A stretch of DNA of 64,000 bases from Citrobacter sp. Marseille-Q6884 (GCF_945906775.1 NZ_CAMDRE010000002.1:744001-808000), one strand, 5' to 3'; positions 31,615 through 41,893 are shown, numbered from the stretch's first letter. Translations and numbers: made by a program. Notes: generated by a model not told the origin, from the letters alone.

Positions 31615-32505
31615 ATGTACGGAACGGCAGAAGAAAACGCACCAGAAGTGGAAATCGACAACGACGCGCCTGAGAAAACTCCAGGTGATGTCGAAACTGA
31701 AAACGACACTGACAATGGTGAAGCTGATAACCATGAGAATGGTGACGGTGAAACTAATGGCGATGAAGATTCGGAGCAAGAGTTCTATTTCGGTGATGAA
31801 AAGCTGGACTCGCCGGCCAGCGAAGAAACGAAAGATCCGGCACTGGTTAAGCACCTGCGCGGCACGATTAAAGAGAAAGAACGCGAACTGAAAGAGCTTC
31901 GTCGACAGACTCAGCAGCCAGCCGCTCAGCAACCAGTGATTACCCAGGCACCGCGCATGCCAAAGCTTGATGACGACGACATCGGGTACGACGAAGCCGT
32001 CTATCAGGAACGCATGACTAAATGGGCAAAGGAGAACGGTGAATACCTGCAACAGGAACATCGCCGACAGCATCAGGAACAGGAGTTACAGCGCGTTTAT
32101 CAGGACAAGCTATCCAGTTACCAGCAACGAGTTAAGTCTCTGAAAGTGGCTGGCTATCAGGAAGCTGAACAGTCCGTTATTGATGAACTTCCTGTGCAGA
32201 CTCAGAACATGATCCTGATGGAATCAGACAAGCCAGAGATGGTTATTCTCGCCCTCGGTCGCAACCCGGATCTGCGCAAACAACTGGCAGACGCTACCAG
32301 CCCCGTAGCAATTGGTCGCCTTCTCGGTCAAATCGAATCAAAGGCCAAAATCATGCCTAAAGCAAAAACAACAGCCGCTACTACTCCTGAGGTTAAAGGG
32401 ATCAACGGCGCTGCAATTAATAATCTCGACAAACTTCTCGAAAAAGCGCGCGCCACCGGTGATTACACCGCATACCGAGCGGCGAAGAATAAAGCTAAAA
32501 AATAA
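31615..32505 (+). CDS. Scaffolding protein, P22 gp8-like
   Basis: 296 residues, close to P22 gp8 (303). Very acidic N-terminus, a helical centre rich in Gln and Glu, and a basic C-terminus (EKARATGDYTAYRAAKNKAKK in part) that is the coat-binding helix-turn-helix in P22. It directs coat assembly and then leaves the head. The 88-bp gap before it is the largest in this part of the head operon. Confidence 0.9.
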   Translation: MYGTAEENAPEVEIDNDAPEKTPGDVETENDTDNGEADNHENGDGETNGDEDSEQEFYFGDEKLDSPASEETKDPALVKHLRGTIKEKERELKELRRQTQQPAAQQPVITQAPRMPKLDDDDIGYDEAVYQERMTKWAKENGEYLQQEHRRQHQEQELQRVYQDKLSSYQQRVKSLKVAGYQEAEQSVIDELPVQTQNMILMESDKPEMVILALGRNPDLRKQLADATSPVAIGRLLGQIESKAKIMPKAKTTAATTPEVKGINGAAINNLDKLLEKARATGDYTAYRAAKNKAKK

Positions 32506-32525
32506 TCCATCGGAGCTAAAAAAGT

Positions 32526-33785
32526 ATGTCCAGTCAGTTAACTAAAGACCTTGAAATCCTCTTTGAAAACGTCATTGATGGATTTGAGGCATCAAACGTA
32601 GTATCTCGTGAGTGCAGCAAGTTCCGCCCGGGAGACACCGAAATGCAACGCGCAGGCGACGTTGTTTATCGCCCTCAGGGCTACCACCTGAAAACCGTGA
32701 GCGGCCTTGATCTGACTGCGGCCACAGCAAACTCACTCGTTCAGCGTCAGGTACCTGCTCGCTTCCGTGAGCCAGAGAACGTTATCTACGAGCTGGACGC
32801 AAAAGAAATGCGCGATTCATGGCATAAGGAGCAAGCTGGTAAAGCGGCGGGTCGTCAGCTGGCAGCGTGGGTTGATAACCTGATCGTCGATGAGGTGGCC
32901 GCCCGCGCTACCAACATGGTCACCATTGGTTCGGCATCAACCGGCAATACTCTCGGCGAAGACCTCTGGAACGCATCTGCAGGCATTGACGCAATGATGC
33001 TCTCTATTGGTGTGCCGCAGGGGGGGCAGCGCAAAGCGTTCTACAACCCGTTCAACTACAAAGACCTGGCTAAAGAGCTGGGCTCTCGCGCATATGCAGT
33101 TGGTGCAACGCTGACGGCGTATGAGAAAGCTCAGATCCCACCTGTGGCATCCTTCGACAGCTTCCGTGTTGATTACGCTGGCGCGATGAAGGCAGGTTCT
33201 GCCACCGCCGTAACTCTTGGTGGCGCAGTAGCGCATAAGGTTACCGCGATGGACTCCAACGGCGCACCAACGGATAACCGTCAGGGAGATATTACCGTAT
33301 CCGCTGCGGGTGTACTGGATGTAGGTGATGCGTTCACTATCGCAGGTGTTAATAGCGTTCACATGATCAAGAAGGTGGATACAGGTCAGTTGCAGGTATT
33401 CCGTGTTCTGGCTAAAAACGGCACAACCGTCACCATTAGCCCGAAAATTCTTCCGCCAAATAACGCTGACGCGCCATCCATTCCTTATCAGAACGTTACC
33501 GCTAATCCGGCAAATAACGCGGCGATCACCATCCTCAACAAGAAGGCTGCGGCTTCCAACATCTTCTTCGCTGAGGGTTCAGTTGAGCTGATGTACGGCA
33601 AGCTGGCATTCCCGACCGGGCAGGGCCCGCAGGTTATGACGGCAACTACCGAGCAGGGGGCGACCATCATCATGGCTTACCAGTTCGATGCCAAAGCAGG
33701 TAAGACGTGGACGCGATTCACCACGCTGGCTGGCGCAAGTGTATTGGTTCCAGAGTTTACCGGCCTAGTACTGGCTAACCAGTAA
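32526..33785 (+). CDS. Major coat protein, P22 gp5 family
   Basis: 419 residues, similar to P22 gp5 (430). Position after scaffold and the general layout indicate the HK97 fold with an inserted Ig-like domain (about 220-340), where ITVSAAGVLDVGDAFTIAGV and the KILPPNNADAPS loop resemble the P22 and CUS-3 inserts. Low identity to P22 itself by memory; probably nearer the Sf6/CUS-3/HK620 branches. It is followed by a strong terminator. Confidence 0.88.
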   Translation: MSSQLTKDLEILFENVIDGFEASNVVSRECSKFRPGDTEMQRAGDVVYRPQGYHLKTVSGLDLTAATANSLVQRQVPARFREPENVIYELDAKEMRDSWHKEQAGKAAGRQLAAWVDNLIVDEVAARATNMVTIGSASTGNTLGEDLWNASAGIDAMMLSIGVPQGGQRKAFYNPFNYKDLAKELGSRAYAVGATLTAYEKAQIPPVASFDSFRVDYAGAMKAGSATAVTLGGAVAHKVTAMDSNGAPTDNRQGDITVSAAGVLDVGDAFTIAGVNSVHMIKKVDTGQLQVFRVLAKNGTTVTISPKILPPNNADAPSIPYQNVTANPANNAAITILNKKAAASNIFFAEGSVELMYGKLAFPTGQGPQVMTATTEQGATIIMAYQFDAKAGKTWTRFTTLAGASVLVPEFTGLVLANQ

Positions 33786-33788
33786 TCT

Positions 33789-33812
33789 AAGGGGCTTCGG
33801 CCCCTTCTTTTT
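33789..33812 (+). terminator. Terminator after the coat gene
   Basis: AAGGGGC-TTCG-GCCCCTT followed by CTTTTTT. It would reduce expression of tail genes relative to coat, unless antitermination is complete. Confidence 0.85.
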
Positions 33813-33824
33813 TGGGAGAACGCA

Positions 33825-34038
<214 letters not shown>

Positions 34039-34061
<23 letters not shown>

Positions 34062-34503
34062 TCTGGTACTCAAGGCCCTGCGCAAAGCCGGGCTTTATTC
34101 CAATGCCACGTTAACTGATGCAGACCCGCAGGCAATTGAAGACGCCGTAAACGACCTCGAAGACATGATGGCGCAGTGGCAGGCGAAAGGAATCGACCTT
34201 GGCTATCTGTTCGCTGATGCCGCCAATGACGTCCAACCGCTTCCTGATGATGACTCCGGCATACCGTCATGGGCCTACGATGGAGTCTCGCTGAAACTGG
34301 CGGTGCAGGTCTGCATGGATAACGTCATTCAACCTTCTGATGCCCTTCTTACGGCTGCTGATGGCGCATATCAAACCATCTGCATTGCGCTGACCAAAGT
34401 CCCATCGCTTGAGCGTCGCAACGACATGCCGCGCGGTGCTGGCAATAAAAACACGTTCACCTGGAATCGGTTTTACATCGAGGGTGATGATCCAACCACT
34501 TGA
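34039..34503 (+). CDS. Tail accessory factor, P22 gp4-like
   Basis: 154 residues (P22 gp4 has 166). KTKGDLVLKALRKAGLYSNA and DPQAIEDAVNDLEDMMAQWQ match the gp4 start. gp4 is the first tail protein to bind the portal, seals DNA in the head and has been reported to have muramidase activity in P22. Two ATGs (34039, 34042) are possible starts. Confidence 0.9.
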
Positions 34504-34512
34504 GGTGTCGAA

Positions 34513-35931
34513 ATGCCGATCCAGCAACTTCCTCTGATGAAGGGAACGGGTAAAGACTACCGGAACGCCGACTACATCGACTATCTGCCGGTCAATATGC
34601 TGGCGACGCCGAAGGAAGTCCTCAACGCGTCGGGATATTTGCGCTCCTTCCCGGGCATAGCGAAGCGATCTGATGTTGCCGGTGCGTCTCGTGGGGCGCA
34701 GTACAACACCTCTCAGAGCGCCGTATATCGCGTTATGGGTGGTAAGCTCTACAAGGGTGATTCGGTGGTTGGTGATGTCGCAGGCTCTGGTCGCGTTCCA
34801 ATGGCCCATAGCCGAACGAGTCAGGCGGTAGTGACTGGCGGTCAGGTAGTTCAGTATCGCTATGATGGTACCGTCCGCATCGTCGCCAACTGGCCCGTAT
34901 CGAGTGGATACACTCAGTACGAGCTCGGCAGCGCCGGGGATATCTGCCAGTCACGCGGTAACTATGCGTGGACTAAGGCGGGCACTGACTCCTGGTTTAT
35001 CTCTGACCTTGATGACGAGGTTCACCCCGACAAATACGCTGCCATGATGCGGGCCGAATCGCAGCCGGACGGGATAATCGGAATAGGAACGTGGGGAGAT
35101 TTCATTGTCTGCTTCGGCTCGACGACGATTGAGTATTTCTCGTTGACCGGGAATGACGGGCGTACCGGTGCGATTTATGCCGCTAACCCGGCTTATATGG
35201 TGCCGAAAGGCATTGCTGGCATGTTCTGTAAATGCCCTTATCTGGACTCGCACGCAATCATCAGCAATCCGGCAACCGGTGCGCCATCCATCTATATTGC
35301 CGACTCAGGGAAGGCCAGGCCGATTGCGACCGCGCATATTGAGAAGGTGCTGCGTGGTTATACGGCCAGCGAACTGGCTACCGGCGTGATGGAGTCACTG
35401 AGGTTTGATGCGCATGAATTGCTGATCGTCCATCTGCCCCGCCACGTCCTGGTATATGACGCGTCAGCCAGCCAGAACGGGCCGCAATGGTCTGTGCTGA
35501 AAACTGGGCTGGGTGACGACGTCTACCGCGCCATCGATTTCATGTACGAAGGAAATGCCATCATCTGCGGAGATAAGTCAGCGTCGTTGAAGGGTGAACT
35601 GCAGTTTGATATCTCCAGCCAGTATGGCAATCAGCAGGAACACCTGCTCTACACACCACTCATCAAGGCGGACAATGCAAGGCTGTTCGACCTTGAGCTG
35701 GAGTCAGCCACAGGCGTGGCGCAGTATGCAGACCGGCTATTCCTGTCAGCCACCGCAGACGGCATCAACTATGGCAGGGAGAAGATGATTGAGCAGAACG
35801 CGCCGTTTGTTTATGACAAGCGCGTGTTGTGGCGGCGTATTGGGCGCATCCGTAAAAATATCGGCTTCAAGTTCAGGGTGATCACCAAATCCCCGGTGAC
35901 GTTGTCAGGCTGTTCGGTGAGGGCTGAGTAA
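34513..35931 (+). CDS. Tail hub / DNA stabilisation protein, P22 gp10-like
   Basis: 472 residues, the same length as P22 gp10. Start MPIQQLPLMKGTGKDYRNAD and GYLRSFPGIAKRSDVAG are recognisable gp10 features. gp10 binds gp4 and forms the hub to which tailspikes and the needle attach. Overlaps the needle gene by 1 bp. Confidence 0.93.
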   Translation: MPIQQLPLMKGTGKDYRNADYIDYLPVNMLATPKEVLNASGYLRSFPGIAKRSDVAGASRGAQYNTSQSAVYRVMGGKLYKGDSVVGDVAGSGRVPMAHSRTSQAVVTGGQVVQYRYDGTVRIVANWPVSSGYTQYELGSAGDICQSRGNYAWTKAGTDSWFISDLDDEVHPDKYAAMMRAESQPDGIIGIGTWGDFIVCFGSTTIEYFSLTGNDGRTGAIYAANPAYMVPKGIAGMFCKCPYLDSHAIISNPATGAPSIYIADSGKARPIATAHIEKVLRGYTASELATGVMESLRFDAHELLIVHLPRHVLVYDASASQNGPQWSVLKTGLGDDVYRAIDFMYEGNAIICGDKSASLKGELQFDISSQYGNQQEHLLYTPLIKADNARLFDLELESATGVAQYADRLFLSATADGINYGREKMIEQNAPFVYDKRVLWRRIGRIRKNIGFKFRVITKSPVTLSGCSVRAE

Positions 35932-36623
35932 TGGCAGACCTCAATACACCGGTGCAGATCCGGACAATGATAATCTCTGCGTCATCTCTTCCGCCTGGAC
36001 TCTCCCCAGCTTATCAACAGTGGATTCTCGGGCAGGCGGGAGACATAGCGAATGTCGCCAAAAAGGCTAACGCAGCAGGGTCAGGGGCGCAGGATGCACT
36101 GGACGAGAACGCACAGCAAAACGTCGAACTGGCAGACCATGAAGGGCGCATCACCGGCAACACCTACGCCATCCAGCTGATTGAGGTTCGCGTTACCACG
36201 GCAGAAGGGCAGATAGTCACGCTGAGAAGCGATGTTGACTACCTGCTCGCTGAAGTGGTCAGCATTGAAGACACGCTCGCCGATCACGACACCAGAATCA
36301 CCCAGGCCGAAGATGATATCTCAGATATCCAGGCTGACTACGTCTCGAAGTCGGCAACCGCAGCGCAGGCGCTTCTGTCGTCGCTGGGTATTACGACTTC
36401 ACTCTCAGTCGATGGCGTGAAAGTGATTGGCCCGCGTCAAACAGGATGGACGGCAGGAACCGGCACGCCGAATAAGGCTGCATTCAATGCTGACCAGGCG
36501 CTCCCGGTAGGCGCGGCATATTCACAGGCAGAAGTTCAGGCCATCGCCACAGCGCTAATCGCTGAACGTCAGCGCACCCTGGCGCTTGAGCAGGCCCTGA
36601 GAACACACGGACTAATCAACTAG
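35931..36623 (+). CDS. Tail needle, P22 gp26-like
   Basis: 230 residues (P22 gp26: 233). Long trimeric coiled coil with the repeated pattern VTTAEGQIVTLRSDVDYLLA / LADHDTRITQAEDDISDIQA, and the conserved QADYVSKSATAAQALLSSLG and ARQTGW-like (PRQTGWTAGTGTPNKAAF) middle. It plugs the tail and penetrates the cell envelope. Confidence 0.93.
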   Translation: MADLNTPVQIRTMIISASSLPPGLSPAYQQWILGQAGDIANVAKKANAAGSGAQDALDENAQQNVELADHEGRITGNTYAIQLIEVRVTTAEGQIVTLRSDVDYLLAEVVSIEDTLADHDTRITQAEDDISDIQADYVSKSATAAQALLSSLGITTSLSVDGVKVIGPRQTGWTAGTGTPNKAAFNADQALPVGAAYSQAEVQAIATALIAERQRTLALEQALRTHGLIN

Positions 36624-36631
36624 GTAATCCC

Positions 36632-37000
36632 ATGTTCACAAAAATTGATGCTCTCACCGGGCAGGGATTAATGCGCCTGTGGGGTGTCCCATCGTTTCCC
36701 CTCGTTGAAGGTGACCATCTGCTGTGGAACGGCGTCGGCGTCTTCGTCTGTATGGATTTTGGTGACCACGTAGACCTGCACATGGCAATGAAACCGGGTG
36801 AACGCCACCGATGCCGGGATGCTGTTTCTAATGTGCTGGCATTAATCGGTAACCGTGAAATTCACGCGCTTATCGAAGAGCAATACAGGCGCGTCTCTAA
36901 CCTGGCAAGAAAAATGGGATTCGAGCACGAATGCGAATTTGATGGCGCTCGTCTCGATGGAACCGTAACAAACGTAATTAAAATGGTGAGGTACGTATGA
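36632..37000 (+). CDS. Head protein at the position of P22 gene 14 (DUF2824-like)
   Basis: 122 residues beginning MFTKIDALTGQGLMRLWGVP, with HMAMKPGERHRCRDAVSNVL in the middle, features I associate with DUF2824 phage proteins (an acetyltransferase-like fold, without proof of activity). It stands between the needle and the gp7-like gene, where P22 has gene 14. Role unknown. Overlaps the next gene by 4 bp. Confidence 0.7.
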   Translation: MFTKIDALTGQGLMRLWGVPSFPLVEGDHLLWNGVGVFVCMDFGDHVDLHMAMKPGERHRCRDAVSNVLALIGNREIHALIEEQYRRVSNLARKMGFEHECEFDGARLDGTVTNVIKMVRYV

Positions 37001-37593
37001 GCTTTGTCGGCAAAGCACTAAATTCTGTCGTTGGCGGCATTACCGGGGCCAATAAAGCCGCAGACGCTCAGGTTGGTGCGGCGAGAGATTCCAACCAAAT
37101 GGCGTGGAATATCTATCAGGATCAGAAAAAAACAAATGAGCCATTCCTGAATGCTGGTCTTTCTGGATTAAAGGGATTGCAGGGGATTGCTGGTCAGCCA
37201 ATCGACAGAAATCTATCTTTGTCTAATTACTTTTCATCTCCAGAATACCGGATGCAGGAAGATCAGGCTCGCAATAGCATTCTACGCTCCGCACAGGCAA
37301 CAGGAGGTCTCGGCTCTACGGCAACGGGTAATTTACTCGGTTCAATCGCGCCGCAACTCGGACAGAACTACCTGAACATGATGACCAATCAGCAGAATAA
37401 TATGTATGGGCAACTTTTAGGTCTGACTAACGTCGGCCTGTCAGCTGCAGGTGCTAACAACGCCGCCGCTGGAGATTACTCCAGTGCCTATGGCAATAAC
37501 ATGGCCCAGATTGGCGCGTCAAAAGCAGGTAAGGCGCAATCTGGCTTCAACTCGCTGATGCAAATTGGTGGCGTGGCCTCTGGCTTCTTCTAA
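36997..37593 (+). CDS. DNA ejection protein, P22 gp7-like
   Basis: 198 residues. Gly/Ala/Asn-rich, with RNSILRSAQATGGLGSTATG and NYLNMMTNQQNNMYGQLLGL, recognisable gp7 features. gp7 leaves the virion with the DNA and helps carry it across the envelope together with gp16 and gp20. P22 gp7 is a little longer and processed at its N-terminus. Confidence 0.88.
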   Translation: MSFVGKALNSVVGGITGANKAADAQVGAARDSNQMAWNIYQDQKKTNEPFLNAGLSGLKGLQGIAGQPIDRNLSLSNYFSSPEYRMQEDQARNSILRSAQATGGLGSTATGNLLGSIAPQLGQNYLNMMTNQQNNMYGQLLGLTNVGLSAAGANNAAAGDYSSAYGNNMAQIGASKAGKAQSGFNSLMQIGGVASGFF

Positions 37594-37609
37594 ATATCTG
37601 AGGTGAATG

Positions 37610-38929
37610 ATGGTTGTTGAACCGATTGATTACTCTGCATCAACTGGCAGGGCGTTGCTTCAGGGGTTGACTGCAGGTCGTGCAATTCAAGGAATCCGCC
37701 AGAGTTCTCAGGAAATGGCGGATGCTGCTGCGGCGAAAGAACGACAGAACAGCGCTTATTCTGCACTACAGAATGCACGCCCAGAGGATTTACCAACTCT
37801 ACGTAAGCAATACCCTGAATTTGCTGATGTCATACAGAAGGAAATTGGGATTCAGGATGCAGAGCATTCGACTTTTGTCAACAAAGCTCTGAACAATCTC
37901 TCTGTGGCTTACTCATCTGGAAATCCGCAAATAATGCAGCAAGCTATTCAGGCAGCAAAGCCGGCGCTTGCCTCGATGAATGTCCCTGCTGATGAGGCTT
38001 GGCAACTCTACCAGTCAGACCCAAAGCAATTCGGCTCCCTGTTGAAAGCGTCAATGTACGCAACGATGCCTATTGAGAAGCAGGTAGATGTTCAGCAGAA
38101 TCAGCAGAAGATTGACGAAACCGCCCGCAGTAATCGAGCCGGAGAGTCACTGCAGGCACGCGGGCAGAATATGTCATATGGCGCTCAGATGGCCCGCCTG
38201 AATCACGATAAATACGTATACAGGCAGTCACAAGCAGCGCTTAAAAAATACGGCGACGTTCAGGATATGGACACCCTGGCTTTAAACTCTAAAATCGCCT
38301 CTACTGGAGTTGATCCTTTAACCGGCAAGCCAGCAACCGGCGCACGAATCAAGGCGGCCAATAATTGGCTTCAAGGGAATGGAAGGTTTAATGAGTCCCT
38401 TATTTCAGGGGAGAGGGGAATTGAGAAAGTTAATGACTTTTTGGACAAGAAGTCATTTGAGGGTATCGGCAGGTATGCGGGAAGAATGCCTGATGCAACT
38501 ACATCAGCAGAAGGCTTGGCGAATAGAAACGCCATAGAAGAGCTGAAATCTGGTGCCTTCGTTCAGAACGTGCAAACCATGAGGGGGCTTGGGCAGCTTT
38601 CAAACGCAGAGGGGAAAAAGCTACAAAATCTCATATCGGTACTTGATATTACCCAGCCAGAAGATGTGGTTAAAAAACAATTAGAGGAGATAAAAAGCCA
38701 GTATTCAGTCCTGCAGCAGGTAGCGATGAGGGAAGCTGAATCCATGGGTTATAGCTCAAGTGGATACGATACCTATGTTTCACAACGGAAATCGCAGAAA
38801 GATCAGCAGCAATCAGGTGGGCAGCAGCAGCCAGCATCTCAAGGCGGCATTACTGAGGGGGCTACGGCCACCAATGAGAAAACAGGTCAAAAAATAGTAT
38901 TCAGAGGTGGTCAATGGCAGCCAATGTAG
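37610..38929 (+). CDS. DNA ejection protein, P22 gp20-like
   Basis: 439 residues from the second of two adjacent ATGs; GAGGTGA directly before leaves better spacing to 37610 than to 37607. Gln-rich, helical, with a C-terminal GQQQPASQGGITEGATATNE linker as in gp20. It is packed in the head and ejected with the DNA. Overlaps gp16 by 16 bp. Confidence 0.88.
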   Translation: MVVEPIDYSASTGRALLQGLTAGRAIQGIRQSSQEMADAAAAKERQNSAYSALQNARPEDLPTLRKQYPEFADVIQKEIGIQDAEHSTFVNKALNNLSVAYSSGNPQIMQQAIQAAKPALASMNVPADEAWQLYQSDPKQFGSLLKASMYATMPIEKQVDVQQNQQKIDETARSNRAGESLQARGQNMSYGAQMARLNHDKYVYRQSQAALKKYGDVQDMDTLALNSKIASTGVDPLTGKPATGARIKAANNWLQGNGRFNESLISGERGIEKVNDFLDKKSFEGIGRYAGRMPDATTSAEGLANRNAIEELKSGAFVQNVQTMRGLGQLSNAEGKKLQNLISVLDITQPEDVVKKQLEEIKSQYSVLQQVAMREAESMGYSSSGYDTYVSQRKSQKDQQQSGGQQQPASQGGITEGATATNEKTGQKIVFRGGQWQPM

Positions 38930-40962
38930 GATTACCTGAAGGATTTACCCTTGATGAGCCACAGGCATCAATGGGACTGCCTGACGGGTTTGTGTTAGAC
39001 GACCCAGGTCAGCCGCAAGAGCAAACGCTGATGCAAAGCGCAGAGCAGGCAGGCCGCGGCCTGGTAAACATCCCGTTCGATGTGCTGCAAGGCGGTGCCA
39101 GCCTGATTAATGCCATCAGTCAGGGGTTAGGTGGTCCAAAGGTGCTTGATGATGTATATCGACCGGTTGACCGTCCAACAGACCCATATGCTCAGGCTGG
39201 TGAGACAGTCGGTGGTTATCTAATTCCATTCGGAACGGCTGCAAAGGCCGCAGGGGTAGCAGAGAAAGCGCCAGGAGCGATCAATGCAGTAAGCAATGCT
39301 GGAAATATGGCGGTTGGTTCATTAGCAGAGGCCGCCAACCAGAAAGGTGACTTTGCAGAAAATACCGCCAAGAACGCTGCTATAAACCTAGGTGCTCAAG
39401 GTGTGCTATCTGGAGTTGGCAAGTTGCTTTCACCACGCCAATCTCAGGTGCTTGGAAGCTCTGCCATCAATTCTGCTGATGATGTTTCCCGTTTGGCGAA
39501 ATCAGGTGCCGGTCGTGAAGCAATATCCGGACAAGCCGCTGGCATTTCCGATGACGTTGCTAGAGCAGCGGAAACGGCAGGCGTGGATGTTAATGCGCTT
39601 ACGCCTGGGATGCGTTCAGGAAACCGAGGAATTGCTCAAGCTGAAGGCATTCTGGCATCTAAACCAGGGGTTGCTCAAGATGCGCATACTAGGGCATTCG
39701 GTGAAATTCAGAGCAAGTTTAATTCTGCCCTTGATGACTTGGGCTCAGAAGTAGGAAGTGCATCTGAAAAGAGTCGGGCCATTATGCAGCGCGTCCTTTC
39801 TGGCATTGACAGCATGAAAGAAACTGAAAAATCGGCATGGGATAGCGTCAGATCAACAATGCCAGAATCACGCGCACGGATGTCAAATACAAATGCCACG
39901 ATTCAGGGTGATATTGAAGCTGGGACGCCTATTACATCAGAGATGAAACAGTTTGTATCAGCATATAACAAAGCAGGTAAAAAAGGTATCACGTTCGATG
40001 CAATGAAGGCATGGAGAGGGAAGTTGGCCGATGCCGAGCAAAAGTATATCCGATCTGGTGAGTCAAACATGGCTCGTCGTATGGGAGAGCTTCGTGATGC
40101 CGCTACAGAAGACATGCGAGCAATGGCGCAAAATGGCGGATTCATTGACCAATGGACTACTGCAAATGACCTTTCTAAGGCTAGATTTGCCGCTCAGAAA
40201 CAGGCTGAAGCAGCACTTGGTAAAGGCCTGGCAAATGATGTATTGGTTAACAATGGCGTAAAACACCTCCAGAATTCAGCGAAAACTGGTACCGGGCAGT
40301 TCCATAAGATGATCGGCGCGTTGCCAGAAGCTGAAAGAGCACCTGCTATTGCATCAATTCTCCAGGAGGCTGTTTCACAAGGAAGCCGCGGTGGAAAGTC
40401 AGAGGCCGCTGGTATCTCCAATATTGCATCAATATTAACTCCGCAAAACATCGCAGCTATCAGCAAGCACTCCCCAGAAATTGGAAGGATTGCCAGAGCT
40501 TATGGTGACTTAGCCAGGGCGGCAACGAAGCCACTGCGTTATGTGGAAAAAACAGGCGTACTGGTACCTGTTCAAGAAGGACTGGAAAAAGGATTGCCTA
40601 GTGTTGTCAATTCTGTGCTTAAGGGAATCCAGAGCTCGGGGGCAGTTGCCGGTGGGTTCGGTGGTGGAGTTCTTGGCTCGATAGCCGGAACCATTGCTGG
40701 CGGTGCGCTTAGGGGCGGTATTGAAAAGATTGGGGCAACAAGGAGTGGGAGATACGCCATTGAGAAGGCGATTCAAGAGGCTGCGAAAGGTGTTCGCGCC
40801 GGAGCTAGTTCCAATGCGATGGCGGCAGCGGAACGCAGATTTATGGCTAATAAAGTGGCCGTTAAAGCAATCCGTGACGCCGTTGGCAATGAAGAGTTTC
40901 AGCGCTTAACGAGGGCTGGAATTGTAACTTCGCTAAGCGGGATGAATGAGACGAGCGAGTAA
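38914..40962 (+). CDS. DNA ejection protein, P22 gp16-like
   Basis: 682 residues (P22 gp16 has 609). N-terminal repeats GLPEGFTLDEPQ and GLPDGFVLDDPGQ, a hydrophobic Gly/Ala-rich region (GGYLIPFGTAAKAAGVAEKA), and a second Gly-rich segment late in the protein (GAVAGGFGGGVLGSIAGTIA) suggest membrane insertion. gp16 is needed for DNA to cross the inner membrane. It ends the ejection block. Confidence 0.9.
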   Translation: MAANVGLPEGFTLDEPQASMGLPDGFVLDDPGQPQEQTLMQSAEQAGRGLVNIPFDVLQGGASLINAISQGLGGPKVLDDVYRPVDRPTDPYAQAGETVGGYLIPFGTAAKAAGVAEKAPGAINAVSNAGNMAVGSLAEAANQKGDFAENTAKNAAINLGAQGVLSGVGKLLSPRQSQVLGSSAINSADDVSRLAKSGAGREAISGQAAGISDDVARAAETAGVDVNALTPGMRSGNRGIAQAEGILASKPGVAQDAHTRAFGEIQSKFNSALDDLGSEVGSASEKSRAIMQRVLSGIDSMKETEKSAWDSVRSTMPESRARMSNTNATIQGDIEAGTPITSEMKQFVSAYNKAGKKGITFDAMKAWRGKLADAEQKYIRSGESNMARRMGELRDAATEDMRAMAQNGGFIDQWTTANDLSKARFAAQKQAEAALGKGLANDVLVNNGVKHLQNSAKTGTGQFHKMIGALPEAERAPAIASILQEAVSQGSRGGKSEAAGISNIASILTPQNIAAISKHSPEIGRIARAYGDLARAATKPLRYVEKTGVLVPVQEGLEKGLPSVVNSVLKGIQSSGAVAGGFGGGVLGSIAGTIAGGALRGGIEKIGATRSGRYAIEKAIQEAAKGVRAGASSNAMAAAERRFMANKVAVKAIRDAVGNEEFQRLTRAGIVTSLSGMNETSE

Positions 40963-40979
40963 TTGAAGCCATGGACGGC

Positions 40980-41618
40980 TTAACTATGGATGGAGTCACG
41001 AAATTCTTTACTGGAAAGTAACTGATCTGTTTTTCGCAATTCATCATAGTTTTTGTTGAATCTACGAGCTTCCCCAGGATATCGATTAAATAAAATATTA
41101 CAGATGAAGCCTATGAACAACTCACATAAAATTGCTAACACTCTGAAAAATAATGGTATAAAAAGCAAAAATGGCTCTCCATAGTCACCATTCCATACAA
41201 AATATGCAATCATTCCAAAGTACCATATGGAAATACCTATCCCTATGACGGTGCTAAGTGAAGATGTTAGTACTCCTATTAGGTCTGACAACCTATTAGA
41301 AAGTAAATCATTTGAGTATCTTGCAATCATGTATCTCCAGCATTTAGCGGTATCATCTGGATCTTTTGAGTCCTCATGAACAGCAATCGTTCTGCACATC
41401 GATGCGGATCGTTTCTTTTCTATCCTTCTTGACCGCCATCCGTTAAAAATGAATATCAATACCTGCAAAGCTATTCCGGCCACAAGAGATAGCAAAGAAA
41501 TACCAAGAAAACGCCAGCCAGGAGATAACGCTGGGTACTGCCAAATGAAAAAAGCAATCACGGCCAGTGAACCTATCACGTATGCTGACGTGTCACTGTA
41601 GATGTCTATTTTTTTCAT
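40980..41618 (-). CDS. Four-span membrane protein next to mnt (possible lysogenic conversion / exclusion gene)
   Basis: 212 residues. Hydrophobic segments near 12-28, 37-58, 118-140 and 147-178 with a basic loop (WRSRRIEKKRSA) between the pairs. It is in the slot of P22 sieA (superinfection exclusion) but is longer and I cannot align it with SieA. It is transcribed leftward with mnt, so it should be expressed in the lysogen. AT-rich. A role in blocking related phages is inference. Confidence 0.55.
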   Translation of the reverse strand: MKKIDIYSDTSAYVIGSLAVIAFFIWQYPALSPGWRFLGISLLSLVAGIALQVLIFIFNGWRSRRIEKKRSASMCRTIAVHEDSKDPDDTAKCWRYMIARYSNDLLSNRLSDLIGVLTSSLSTVIGIGISIWYFGMIAYFVWNGDYGEPFLLFIPLFFRVLAILCELFIGFICNILFNRYPGEARRFNKNYDELRKTDQLLSSKEFRDSIHS

Positions 41619-41622
41619 TTTT

Positions 41623-41871
41623 TTATCCCTTGCTGTAGATGGTTTTCAGTGTATCAAAAACAATCTTTTTCACTACATCTGATTGTTCATCAGCAAGGCG
41701 CTCAGCGTCATCGCGATAGCCAGATACAGGGGAGGGTTCAGATAGTGCGTCCTCAACTATTTTTAGCAGCTCGGAATTCATAGAGCGCCCATTTGCTTCC
41801 GCTCTGAATTTTAGTTTTTCTCTCACTTCCAAAGGCATACGGAAGTTAAAGTGTGGGTCGTCTCTAGCCAT
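41623..41871 (-). CDS. mnt: Mnt repressor (Arc/MetJ ribbon-helix-helix)
   Basis: 82 residues, nearly identical to P22 Mnt: MARDDPHFNFRMPLEVREKL and GRSMNSELLKIVEDALSEPS. Mnt is a tetrameric ribbon-helix-helix repressor which keeps the antirepressor off in the lysogen. Its operator TAGGTCCACGGTGGACCTA is at 41928-41946. Confidence 0.95.
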   Translation of the reverse strand: MARDDPHFNFRMPLEVREKLKFRAEANGRSMNSELLKIVEDALSEPSPVSGYRDDAERLADEQSDVVKKIVFDTLKTIYSKG

Positions 41872-41893
41872 GCCATCACTCCATGTTTAAGTA

